Part shown: positions 9,001 through 16,856 of the stretch, piece by piece | Position numbering within the stretch: the stretch's first letter is position 1 | Layout: the number at the start of each line of letters is the position of its first letter | Origin: Bacteroidaceae bacterium | GTDB taxonomy: Bacteria; Bacteroidota; Bacteroidia; Bacteroidales; Bacteroidaceae | Reading direction: 5' to 3' | NCBI GenBank assembly: GCA_024400995.1 | Contig: JAKSLU010000009.1 | Span: 1 to 40,538 of the forward strand | Length of the DNA: 40,538 bases | Notes under the pieces: generated by a model | Told to the model about the DNA's origin: nothing | What the model saw: the letters and a program-made list of their open reading frames with translations, nothing else | The model's database searches: none | Translations under genes and position numbers: made by a program

Positions 9001-12000
9001 GATGCCCCCACCAACAGCACCAACACGATAGTGAACATCAACTCTTACGGCGGCGCAGCCCTCGTCAACGACTTTGCCTACGTCCGCAACTGTATCCTGA
9101 CAGGCAATACGGCCATCAATGGTGGCGCACTGGCTCTCACGGACAATGCACTGGTCAGCGGCTGCCTCATCGTGGACAACGAGGCCCACAACCAGGGCGG
9201 CGGTATCTACGTCTTCGAGGAGGGTGCCAAACTCTCCGATGGTACAACTATCGAGTCTATGGCATCCGTGGGGCAGACCATGGACCAGAATATGGCTCAC
9301 GTGCTGACTTCCACCATCGTACGCAACAAGGCCCAGCAGGGTGGCGGCGTGTGGTACACGGAGAACTTCGAGGCCAACGCTCGCTTCAACTCCGTAGCCA
9401 TCTGGCAGAATGAGGCCGTCGATCAGCCCAACGTCTATGGTATGATAAACCCCGAGCAGCCCACCGACGATGAGACGATAGCGGAGATCTATTACCCCTT
9501 CTCCTATTCCCTCATCCAGAATATGCGTGCCTCGGGTACCAACAACATCAGTGCCGAGGCTCTCAACCGTCAGGGCGTACGCTTTGTCAAGGCAACAAGC
9601 GATGTGGGCCAGTCCACCGTTGACCAGCTGGATATGGCTGAGGAGCAGACGGAACTGGGACATGACAAGTTTGAGCAGTTTGAGTACTACGGCCTCACGA
9701 ACTACTCTACCATGTGTAGCACGGGCATGTCCAAGAGCATGTACGAGCAGCTACGCGCTGCCATCGCCATCTCCGACGTTGACCTGCTCGGCACACCGCG
9801 TACCGTTGACAACAGCCTCTTTGTCGAGATCGGTGCGCGCGCCCTGCCCAAGGTATTCCCCAACAAGCAGCTTATGCTCCGCCTCTTTGTGGCCAACCCC
9901 GAGGATGTCGATACGGAGGTGGCAGGCCGCTTCATGCGACTGGCCTCTACGGCAGGCGCTGGCACCAAGGAGGAGTACTACGCTCAGGAGGGTTCGTCCT
10001 TCGCTTACCCCTTCAACTTCCTGCAGGATGCCCTGGACTATGTCAAGGCAGCCCGCAACGGCGAGATCATCAAGAATAACGACGACACTCCTAACTACGA
10101 CGCCCAGAACCTCCCCTTCGAGATCATCGTCGGCAAGGGTTACTACTATCCCCGCAAGGATCTCAACGGCGAGACTAGGAGCGTGTGGGCGCACTCCTTT
10201 GCCATCCCCGAGGGTGTGACCATCGTTGGTGGCTTCAACCCCGAAGGTGGCGAGGGTACCTACTATGGCCGATATAATCAGGCAAATGCTACCATCAACA
10301 CGACACCAGCAAGCGAAAGTAACGGAGCACCAACATTGTCTATATATAATAATGTATCGCCCATCCCCACTGGTACCCAGAGGGCAACTGAAGCAGGCCA
10401 GCGTGAGATTGGTCGTGGATACAAGAGTGGCAATGAAGATGTGGAACTCCCTGCTGTAGGAACCAGTGGACAGCCGGGCTACATGGGTGCTCAGAGGGTT
10501 ACCTTCCAGCAGTGGGACATCCAGGATATCTGCGATCGCCGCGCCATGTTTGATAACAACAAGAACGGCATTATCGAACCCTGGGAGTTCAAGCATCAGA
10601 CCATCATCTCCGGCAATGCCGTCAACGGTGAGACCGACGGCGTATATCACGTCATGACAGCCGTGGCCGATGCCGACGCTGTGGGCAATCTGCCTGCTGC
10701 TGGCTATCTGTATGACCAGAGTTTCACGGAGGATGGTTATCACTGCCATGAGTACGGCCAGCAGATTCGTCTCAATGGTCTTATCATTACGGGTGGCAAT
10801 GCGCTGACCTACCTCTCTACCGCTCTCGACGAGTACGGCAAGTATATCTACTATCAGGGTGCAGGTCTGCAGGTGGACGGCAACCGCTACAAGGCGGCTA
10901 TCGACGCGCCCAGCGCCCAGCATACCGAACCTGTCTTCCACAACTCCGCCGCCTACGGTGTGGGTTATCGCGACATCCCCATATCCATCATTAACTGCCA
11001 GTTCCGCAACAACGTGGCAGGCTACGGCGGCGCCATCTCTACCAACGGCACGCTCGATACCTATGCCACCTCGTTCGAGCAGAACCTTGCTATCGCACAG
11101 ACGGAGACACCCAAGGCCAGTGATGACTGGTTTACGATGGTCAGCGGCAGCAAGCAGACCGTCAACAAGGTAATGTACCCCGGCCAGGGTGGTGCCATCC
11201 TTGCCACGGGTCAGCTGTCGTGCTACAACACGCTCTTTGCCAACAACGAGGCACGCCTCGGCGACGGCGAGAAGCAGACCATCGAGCGTGTCACACACCC
11301 CACCTTCCGCGTACCGAACGGCGGTACCAACAGTATCCGTGCGGCTGGCGGCGCCGTCATGATTGGCAGCGCCGGACGCTACCACATGATGAACTGCGAC
11401 TTTGTGCGCAACAAGGCCAATGCCTACCCCGTCATCTTCACGATGAACCCCAACTCTACTGAGGACGAAAAGGGAGAGCACGAGACGACCTCTACCGAGA
11501 ACTACAACCAGATAGTAAGCACCGCCGTATGGGGCAACGAGGTGAACCCCGATATGTTGAACCTGTTCAAGGACAACACCTACTATCAGTTCGCCTCAAG
11601 GATGATGGTGAATGTGGGTAAGAAGGATAGAGGAGGCGCTTCTGAATATCCGAATTACGACCCCACCTTCGCCGAAGGCAATGTGCCCTCCAGCCAGGCT
11701 GACCTCGATGCAAACTGGAAGGAGTTCGTATGGTTCAGCGCCTACGAGGATGGTGTCGGCTTTACGCAAAAGAACACCTACGACCTCCGCGACCATATCA
11801 TCTTCAAGACGGGTCAGTTCGTCAACTGGAACATCCGGAATGCAGCAAAAGTGGTGAACCCGAGTCTGCCCGATGATTACTTCCAGAACTGCAACATACA
11901 GATTGTGGCCGACAACAACGACGTGGCTGGTCCTAACTTCGGCAATCCTTCTTACCGTGCCGGTTACGACGGATTCATGGAGGGTGCCGACTGGAGTCCT

Positions 12001-15000
12001 ACACGCTTCAACCGCCTGACCGACAACGGTAGTGGCTGGATCAAGCAGACCGTCACGCAGACGGCTGACGACTTTGTGGTGACCTTCGATACGCCGGATC
12101 CGGCTCATAAGAACGACTACTATCAGGGAGGTTATCCCGTGGCTCACTACGACACGTATCCTGAATACAAGCTCTGGCTCGCCATCGGCAACGAGAAGTA
12201 CATGCAGGCCACCAACGACACGGAGGTGGATGAGATTTTTATCAACAACACCTCCCTCGGTCATCCCAACAAGAACTACCCCCGTATCTCTCCCGACCCG
12301 ACGATGGGTGTGACTAGGGCCTACATCGATATAGGTGTGTATGAGTACCAGAAGCAGCCCCTGCTCAAGCCTGGTAGCGAGGTCGATATCCTCTGGGTAT
12401 CTACCAAGGAGCACCCGGAGAATGGCCCTGCCGATGGTTCGACCTGGCGCAAGCCTACCTCCGATCTCCAGCGTGCTATCAACACCCTCCTCTCCAGCCG
12501 CAATGGTCACAAGAAGGAAATACGCATCATGGAGGGTGAATACACTCCAGTAACCCCGCAGACGGTCGGCAGCAAGAAGTATCATGCCTTTGTCATCGAT
12601 ACGGAGAGGATGAACGCCACCTCCATCACGCCCAGTTCCTTCAACGATGACCACAACAACGATCTCTTCTATGCGCAGTCGCTCACCATCAAGGGTGGCT
12701 ACAGCTCCGAACTGATGTACGAATACGACCCTGCGCAGTACAAGACCGTTATCCGTCAGAACAATACCAACGACGGCGCCAGCACGGATTATCTGCTCTA
12801 TATCGCCGACCCCACGCTGCGCTATGCCTACGGAGAATCGTCGCCCGGCGTGAGTGGATACAATGACAGCAACAAGCAGGGTGCCACATACGGTACTGAC
12901 CCTGCTACAGAATCAGCTACCGCCCGCACCATGCCCATTCAGGTGGATGGTGTGACGCTCATCAACGACAGAGCGACGGCCGGCACCAAGGGCTCCACCA
13001 TCTACTACCCCGACTATCCAGAGGAGACGGCTCCTGCCACGACCATCACTGAGGCTCACTCCATCAGCGTGGGCGGCGAGGTGGTCTATTATGAGACCAA
13101 GGAGGAGATGGACAAGGTGGACTCCGATGGCGTGACACACATAGGCGAGACTGTCGATTACGAGACGGAGTTTGCCCTCATCACCGAGACGAACGCCGAG
13201 ACCATCTCCAACCCCGCCAAGCTCGTCATCACCAAGACGCAGGTGGTAGGCAGCGGTGCTCCCGCAGGCGATGTTCCCGCAGCTGCCAGCGCCGTCTATA
13301 TCGGCCAGAACGGCGGTAGCGCTCTTATATATAATACTGTGTTCCACTCCAACTACGGTATGCCGCTCGACGCATGGAACACCGTGAACGTCAACAACAC
13401 CTTTGGCCTCAATGCAGGTAAGGTACGGCTACAGGATATAGGAGGAGTAACCGTTACCTCGGCCATACACAACTCGGCTCTGTGGCGCAACAACGGTGGC
13501 GAGGAGCAGTTCAGTATGCCTGGTGTGACCGTGACTAACGGCAACACAGGTGCGGCATGCACGAGCTTCACCTACAACTCCTTTACAGGAGGTAACACCA
13601 ACCTGGTAGCAGAGAGTGATGTAGCTGACAACCTCCACAACACGGGTCTAACCGATACGAACAGCGATCTGGCCAGTGGACCTAACTTTGTCAATCCCGA
13701 GAACGCCGACATCGAGGCCCGCAACTTTGATATCAAGCCCAGTGTCCGCCTCCTTAACAAGGGTATGGATACCAGCCTTGAGGCTATTGGCGATTCCGAC
13801 ACCAACCAGGGTAATTACTACAAGCTCATCGTCAAGAACAAGTACGACTTCTCTCTGGCCTCCACCACCGACAGGGATGCACTCTACCGCAACCGCCTCA
13901 ATATGGCTCGCATCGATGTGGGTGCATACGAGTTCCAGGGTAGCCTGCTCAACCCCCTCTACGTCGATCCCAACAAGTCGCACAACGATGCCGCCACGGG
14001 TGAGAACTGGGATGAGGCCTTTGGCTATGGTGACCTGCAGAACGCTGTCGATCTCGCCGCCATCTACCACATGAACACACCGAGTGAGGAGGCCTACGTC
14101 TTTGTCAAGGGTGCCTCAGCCACCAACAAGGATCTCCACACCAACGAGTCGCTCACCATTCGCGATGGTGTGACTGTCTATGGCAGTATTATCTCCAGCT
14201 ACTCCGACTGGCACGGTATGAAGGATGCGGGCGGCGTGAATTCGAAGTACAACGACATCCCCAACTACATCGAGGACATGACCTCCATCCGTGAGGGTGT
14301 GGCCAGCAATGGTGCCAGCAAGACCGTGGTGTCCAGCATATCTACGGCAGAAAACAGTAGATTTGATGCTCAGTCAGGCACGACACCTGCTCTGGTGGAT
14401 GGCTTCGTGGTATCGCCTGCCGATCCTGCTCAGCAGCCCACGGCTCCCGTTATCAACGTGACCAACTCCTCTGAGAACGCTGCCATCGGACTGCGCAACA
14501 TTATCGTGGCCGACAACGACCTTAGCGGTGCGCCCGATGCGGCTGGCGCTGACATCGACGTGGCACAGGTTAGCAACGGCCTTATCTATGAGGTGCTCAT
14601 GCGCGACAACAAGCCCAAGGGCGCTGGCGCCGTGCTCCGGATGAGCGACCGTGGCTATGCCGTCAACGTGACTGTGGAGGGCAAGACCATCGGTGCCGAC
14701 GGCTCACAGCCTGTGGATGGTAATGCTGGCTTCGATGCAGAGAAGGCTGCTCATATCATCAACTCCATCACCAACTCTGTCACACCCACCGCACCCAGCA
14801 TTCCTCATGCAGCAGGTGGTGAGCGCCCCTATGGTAACATCACCAATAAGCATATCTCTGGCTACTTCTACAACATTGCTGATCCTAACCTCAACTATCA
14901 GCTCACTGAGACCAGCAAGTACATAGATCAGTGTGAGGTGAATGAGGCCGCTGCAGGACAACACCCTGACTTCCTGCCTGGCAACTTGCAGCAGTTTGTT

Positions 15001-16416
15001 ACCTACCGCACTGACCGCGACATACTCGGCAATCCCCGTGTGCTGGCCAGTGTGACCGACCAGGGCAAGGTGGACCGTGGTGCCTTTGAGACCTGGAAGG
15101 TGCTGAACAGCGCCAAGAAGTTTGTCTGCGGCGACCAGGGTACCATTGCCGCCAATGGTACATATGCCGACAGCAAATACGGCCTCATCAAGAAGCACTA
15201 CTATCCTCACGATGGCTCTGTCTGCTACATTATGGAGGGCCATGACCTCGTCATCGACCCCGTGGATGAGCATGAGGTGAAGCCCACGCCCCACAACCCG
15301 GGCTACATGCTCGTGCAGGAGGGGGCCAGCTTCTTTGGCAACGGCCGCCCCGCCACCTGTGCCTATGTGGCAGTGGAGCGTAAGGTGGGTCGCGGTGGCA
15401 GCATCGTCAGCATGCCCTATGACATGGACTACTACGCTGATGCCAATATACCCTCTTATGATGAGAGTGGCTACCTGACGTTCCTCCGTCCGTATGCCAT
15501 TGAGGACGTGATGGACTATAACGGCTCGATGCGCTCCGACTGGCAGTATAAGATACAGAGTTCTGACTCTCCCTGCTGGATGCATAACGAGGATGACGTT
15601 ATTCTCGCCAACAAGGGTGTGTACATCCAACCTGCCGTGGAGGCTTACTTTGCCGAGGAGGAAAAGCAGAAGACCTACCGCTTCACAGCCAAGGGCACTG
15701 GCATCGACGACTACGTCTATGTGGAGAATGGCCCCGTCAAGACCGTCACCCTCACGCAGTATGACGACCGCGAGAGCACGGGTGGCGCAGCCGACTTTAC
15801 CAAGCCCGAGGATATGGGCTGGAACTGTGTGGGCCTGCCCTATCTCGTGAGCAACTACCAGTCCTATGACTGGGTGAATCCCACCAATCCTCTTGCAGCC
15901 TGTGCAGGTACCCAGTTGACCGACCGCCGTCGTATGCACATACCCCACCAGATGTGGCTCTGGTACGATGGCACTAAGGACGCTAAGGGCAATACCAACC
16001 TCAGCCGCGGTGGCTACTACAGCGTCAACTCCTGGGACGCTACCTCATGGGCTACCCAAGAGGGTGAGGCCGCCATCTGGGTGGGTGAGGGCATCTTCCT
16101 CCAGACGGCCAGCAACACGGGCACGGAGACGGTGCAGTTCTACCTGCCTGACTACAAGACCCTCACCAGTTCCACGCGCCGCCAGATGCGTCTGCGTCTG
16201 ACCGATGCCGTGGAGGAGGATAATCTTACACCTCTGGCTCCTGCTCCTCGCACCCGCAAGGTGACCGTCAAGGCTGGTCTCCTCTCTCTCGCTCCCTCCG
16301 AGGGTGCCTCCGCCATCGAGGTCTATGACACTCAGGGCCACCAACTCTACACGACGGATCACAAGACGCTCATCACTCTCCCCAACGGCGTTTATACCCT
16401 GCGCGAAAGGGACTAA
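3007..16416 (+). CDS. Giant (4469 aa) secreted multi-module right-handed beta-helix protein
   Basis: Signal peptide MKKLHTIFLSLLVVTLGCMS...LQAQ (about 1-26), then seven repeats of one plan. Each opens with a 'xYVSxxG..G..W..A...LQ.AI' segment, runs through Gly-rich/Asn-ladder right-handed beta-helix rungs ('GGGIYMDGG', 'NSVVANNQ', 'VRNCILTGNTAINGGAL') and closes on a 'DIGAYEF'-like end as in choice-of-anchor Q proteins. Approximate module spans: 27-540, 560-990, 1013-1700, 1727-2275, 2290-3110, 3125-3640, 3650-4025. Module 3 has an extra ~160 residues (about 1052-1213) that look like a beta-trefoil/lectin-type insert. Residues 4030-4469 form a different beta-rich tail ending 'IEVYDTQGHQLYTTD...LPNGVYTLRERD', like the start of a type IX secretion sorting domain but stopping before the usual final basic strand. 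No catalytic signature was found, so adhesin or glycan-binding surface fibre is more likely than enzyme. It follows the lipoprotein by 11 nt in the same operon. Confidence 0.85.
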   Translation: MKKLHTIFLSLLVVTLGCMSVQLQAQEVRYVSTTGDNAKDGLTWATAKKDIQEAINDLVNNHKTGEVWVAAGTYYPTETTESTTSLYYKAFKIPAGITVRGGFAGTENTASERAKQADKNFGDGTTPGDLDGEASKSGVYEHKTILCGDLYPSKKAQLTWNDIKQQFDVAFYGNSYHVVWFAMNGFNPTTGRANPLTAPAKLEGCVVEGGHANTHDVLAAHPHIGYGGGIYMVLNSFVYNCEVRNCDASRNGGGIYMDGGGIVRRTYVHDCQTLGLGTEFGYGGGICQDGGVFTSKERPCVVAQSVVTNCVGRMGGGIAIMADQAQESGKYAVVSNSTLVNNCTATIEAGGVYTYKGGGVASLTIVNNRCNGSGITQNGLVTGSSGGLYSHDAAYVANSVIWGNKCDANKDAQFASSRSSVNVTEKTKFYYNALSHVDNTSWSNILKMGVVSLSVENKASGHKESEGYPLFLKPTAEAGYLASATTDNDINWVVSSESSLCFAGIATSDLDYEGVTPAPQGISYDMQFAPFNARPTIGALISQTGNLAPAQDITYNGVGYDKAFFVSPGYVYAEDNMGNNGTDWEHPALFLGNVLDYIALHPDEFEGHSLAIFVKEGAVDNTRAWSNSRVRQTALEVPSNVAIFGSFNSHLTGQNLNMQSVVQTPTVITGQLMNEYRFNLPHLLVVKDQQNILIEGFKLSFANASSTLLGNSNTNGAAITLDNSHDIRFRNVIVSNSTADRGAAVYATHAEATFENCIFHNNESKTIDDSGIIYATDGSTLSFDHCDVLRNVGHASYLGGSGTWDVDTSDDPENPNIIPTTYPTTNHWQNSIFYGNLSQTVDDTNIDRANSDQLSEGLNALSLAAFSGTTAGVEGNHCMFDARSAQFASQFGGGCVAGGGDTGNQWQYNLQYAFIDGTGQGYPRFINPTKNCGVTQDGDQTYYGRATSFEPHNNNPVVNMASHADIHTSWGRDIVGVTRDFGGLPDIGAVENHEATHAEEGENAYTDGQKAYGEVLYVRDYRNGDGTIDTSITDRDGTSWERAINGNGDYILSGTVRLFDAVTTETIYKGYRIHAIDTNDYYLDVANSTLNRTMIGSQDQEGNTVTADMCTLFLLCDNNGNPLASTATPNQAKRLRNALTGEYLYLDYVKNNNTYTFRTSVSPNNAQATATITASGGGYTIRYTANKTNYYVGNNSTIPQKSSTVWTFKKVQETETHGTGTIIDQAYDMGTFKGLQYAVNKANIAYKEALLNNDGDVQKSKKQVWVGAGVYQRDPAKKTGTTPATPIVEMDEENCFIIQDGVDVYGAFPKTGNPGMDQRQALVSQYVHVLPERNISNVADYETILEPVTKGVASGVKRRVLGQPYKYNPDVGNNTNRGKNDGILYCGTDYVNVVWDGFTLRDGVWDSQGLNRPNRYGGAGAAIYKNVTLKNVVVTNNTTIFTGTTTTQDFRAGGIYMDGGTLDAGYVINNTLQGWNNNARGQYGAAYGGGMYIFTGTVFNSVVANNQIYASYADGAAVFIENANFFNNTIVNNKAEGTQRWAAGIAVWTDPNKGYASALNIYNTICVNNDGHKENSDSKQSPAGNNNVAIQNGGYVNLYNCITEDITNHDKTRNGIKAVIQYHNSSAETTPANIFESLGAYGDDFRSINLRLKANAASAINMGNDAPVIGGAVYNLIDYNDMDFAERVQDCNIDIGAYEFNGATGIAPHMIDAAGQTTADMAQAQQLVFYVTPGGYGTTNAHDPENAACSEKLQRVLDAAGRYKYLNPGKQVIVKVANSYDFLHPNNGALSPGDDGYVEPTNFTYYATRTTDWTNQDVRVWSIIVPRGVEVWGGYTDVPVDANWEKTSGAWSNTNNGFTLSDGVTDHRNITKNPTYFDSYYLNKLEKTDAHTYHVVSFTDRIFDLNGYAYTPADFEGKNDAEIREILTKGSASKFLQLLDNDESHFVHMSEDIGGLKGVTGNIILEGTAPKNFGTAETPRYASNRAVIDGIFVSGGRADAPTNSTNTIVNINSYGGAALVNDFAYVRNCILTGNTAINGGALALTDNALVSGCLIVDNEAHNQGGGIYVFEEGAKLSDGTTIESMASVGQTMDQNMAHVLTSTIVRNKAQQGGGVWYTENFEANARFNSVAIWQNEAVDQPNVYGMINPEQPTDDETIAEIYYPFSYSLIQNMRASGTNNISAEALNRQGVRFVKATSDVGQSTVDQLDMAEEQTELGHDKFEQFEYYGLTNYSTMCSTGMSKSMYEQLRAAIAISDVDLLGTPRTVDNSLFVEIGARALPKVFPNKQLMLRLFVANPEDVDTEVAGRFMRLASTAGAGTKEEYYAQEGSSFAYPFNFLQDALDYVKAARNGEIIKNNDDTPNYDAQNLPFEIIVGKGYYYPRKDLNGETRSVWAHSFAIPEGVTIVGGFNPEGGEGTYYGRYNQANATINTTPASESNGAPTLSIYNNVSPIPTGTQRATEAGQREIGRGYKSGNEDVELPAVGTSGQPGYMGAQRVTFQQWDIQDICDRRAMFDNNKNGIIEPWEFKHQTIISGNAVNGETDGVYHVMTAVADADAVGNLPAAGYLYDQSFTEDGYHCHEYGQQIRLNGLIITGGNALTYLSTALDEYGKYIYYQGAGLQVDGNRYKAAIDAPSAQHTEPVFHNSAAYGVGYRDIPISIINCQFRNNVAGYGGAISTNGTLDTYATSFEQNLAIAQTETPKASDDWFTMVSGSKQTVNKVMYPGQGGAILATGQLSCYNTLFANNEARLGDGEKQTIERVTHPTFRVPNGGTNSIRAAGGAVMIGSAGRYHMMNCDFVRNKANAYPVIFTMNPNSTEDEKGEHETTSTENYNQIVSTAVWGNEVNPDMLNLFKDNTYYQFASRMMVNVGKKDRGGASEYPNYDPTFAEGNVPSSQADLDANWKEFVWFSAYEDGVGFTQKNTYDLRDHIIFKTGQFVNWNIRNAAKVVNPSLPDDYFQNCNIQIVADNNDVAGPNFGNPSYRAGYDGFMEGADWSPTRFNRLTDNGSGWIKQTVTQTADDFVVTFDTPDPAHKNDYYQGGYPVAHYDTYPEYKLWLAIGNEKYMQATNDTEVDEIFINNTSLGHPNKNYPRISPDPTMGVTRAYIDIGVYEYQKQPLLKPGSEVDILWVSTKEHPENGPADGSTWRKPTSDLQRAINTLLSSRNGHKKEIRIMEGEYTPVTPQTVGSKKYHAFVIDTERMNATSITPSSFNDDHNNDLFYAQSLTIKGGYSSELMYEYDPAQYKTVIRQNNTNDGASTDYLLYIADPTLRYAYGESSPGVSGYNDSNKQGATYGTDPATESATARTMPIQVDGVTLINDRATAGTKGSTIYYPDYPEETAPATTITEAHSISVGGEVVYYETKEEMDKVDSDGVTHIGETVDYETEFALITETNAETISNPAKLVITKTQVVGSGAPAGDVPAAASAVYIGQNGGSALIYNTVFHSNYGMPLDAWNTVNVNNTFGLNAGKVRLQDIGGVTVTSAIHNSALWRNNGGEEQFSMPGVTVTNGNTGAACTSFTYNSFTGGNTNLVAESDVADNLHNTGLTDTNSDLASGPNFVNPENADIEARNFDIKPSVRLLNKGMDTSLEAIGDSDTNQGNYYKLIVKNKYDFSLASTTDRDALYRNRLNMARIDVGAYEFQGSLLNPLYVDPNKSHNDAATGENWDEAFGYGDLQNAVDLAAIYHMNTPSEEAYVFVKGASATNKDLHTNESLTIRDGVTVYGSIISSYSDWHGMKDAGGVNSKYNDIPNYIEDMTSIREGVASNGASKTVVSSISTAENSRFDAQSGTTPALVDGFVVSPADPAQQPTAPVINVTNSSENAAIGLRNIIVADNDLSGAPDAAGADIDVAQVSNGLIYEVLMRDNKPKGAGAVLRMSDRGYAVNVTVEGKTIGADGSQPVDGNAGFDAEKAAHIINSITNSVTPTAPSIPHAAGGERPYGNITNKHISGYFYNIADPNLNYQLTETSKYIDQCEVNEAAAGQHPDFLPGNLQQFVTYRTDRDILGNPRVLASVTDQGKVDRGAFETWKVLNSAKKFVCGDQGTIAANGTYADSKYGLIKKHYYPHDGSVCYIMEGHDLVIDPVDEHEVKPTPHNPGYMLVQEGASFFGNGRPATCAYVAVERKVGRGGSIVSMPYDMDYYADANIPSYDESGYLTFLRPYAIEDVMDYNGSMRSDWQYKIQSSDSPCWMHNEDDVILANKGVYIQPAVEAYFAEEEKQKTYRFTAKGTGIDDYVYVENGPVKTVTLTQYDDRESTGGAADFTKPEDMGWNCVGLPYLVSNYQSYDWVNPTNPLAACAGTQLTDRRRMHIPHQMWLWYDGTKDAKGNTNLSRGGYYSVNSWDATSWATQEGEAAIWVGEGIFLQTASNTGTETVQFYLPDYKTLTSSTRRQMRLRLTDAVEEDNLTPLAPAPRTRKVTVKAGLLSLAPSEGASAIEVYDTQGHQLYTTDHKTLITLPNGVYTLRERD

Positions 16417-16424
16417 AAACTACC

Positions 16425-16512
16425 CTATACACTACGGCGCACTAGTCTATACACTACGACGCACTACTCTATACGATAGTTTTGCTTAGTCTATACTCTA
16501 AGAAAAACTACT
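16425..16512 (+). repeat. 22-bp tandem repeat, array 2 (four exact-length units)
   Basis: Four units of exactly 22 bp start at 16,425, 16,447, 16,469 and 16,491, all opening CTATAC and ending CTAGT, CTACT, TTAGT and CTACT. Units 1 and 2 differ at only two positions; units 3 and 4 diverge in the middle. Read on the other strand the family is that of array 1: CGTAGTGTATAG occurs in both. The array begins 8 nt after the giant gene's stop codon. No other terminator is visible there. Confidence 0.85.
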
Positions 16513-16566
16513 CCTACAGGGTGGTACGTCGCCGCGTAAAAATACGCCAAATTCTCCTGCTTTTAT

Positions 16567-16597
16567 TTTGTTGTCTGCCAACTTTGTTGTAAATTTG
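16567..16597 (+). promoter_or_regulatory. Bacteroidetes sigma-ABfr type promoter
   Basis: TTTG at 16,567-16,570, 19 nt spacer, TAAATTTG at 16,590-16,597: a full match to the TTTG / TAnnTTTG consensus. It lies 17 nt upstream of the small antitoxin-like ORF and is the only good promoter ahead of recA, so it may drive recA-folB through a roughly 250-nt leader. Confidence 0.75.
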
Positions 16598-16614
16598 CAG
16601 CCAAATACTATATT

Positions 16615-16779
16615 ATGGCAGAGAATCTAAATCCGGAGACTGTATGGTATCTCAAGAAAATGATGGAACTCGGTGAGAAATCCCTCGCCGAGGGGAAAAT
16701 CTACTCCCATGAGGAGGTAAAGGCTCTCATCAAATCTAGAAATAATGAGAATAGTATGGTTGCAACCTGCGTTGGATAG
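16615..16779 (+). CDS. Antitoxin-like small protein (54 aa), probable relic
   Basis: An ATG-started 54-codon ORF just after a strong promoter. Its middle, 'MMELGEKSLAEGKIYSHEEV', followed by KALIKSR, matches the C-terminal pattern of RelB/ParD/Phd-like antitoxins (helix, 'EGK.Y(S/T)HEEV', basic helix). There is hardly any N-terminal DNA-binding domain, so either it is a short antitoxin or has lost its front end. The next ORF overlaps it by 35 nt and looks like the start of a ParE/RelE toxin. Family call is by motif only. Confidence 0.6.
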   Translation: MAENLNPETVWYLKKMMELGEKSLAEGKIYSHEEVKALIKSRNNENSMVATCVG

Positions 16780-16828
16780 TCTGGCTGATGTCCTGGACTA
16801 TACCATTGAACATATACTACTTTTTTAA
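16745..16828 (+). pseudogene. Truncated ParE/RelE-like toxin (27 codons)
   Basis: The frame reads MRIVWLQPALDSLADVLDYT, then IEHILLF and a TAA. The first 23 residues are the usual N-terminal strand and first helix of ParE/RelE toxins ('M.I.W...A...L..I.DYI..'); an intact toxin has about 90-100 residues, so roughly three quarters is missing. What follows the stop is A/T-rich spacer leading to recA, not the rest of the toxin in another frame as far as I can read. It is thus a decayed toxin, and the antitoxin gene would be an orphan. Confidence 0.6.
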
Positions 16829-16856
16829 TAAGCACTAAAACGAATACCCAAACAAT

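Noticed and set aside
8187..9840. Enzymatic (pectate lyase or hydrolase) function for the beta-helix modules
   Set aside because: Right-handed helix rungs are clear, but I found no lyase-type Arg/Lys/Asp cluster or GH28 catalytic motif in any module.
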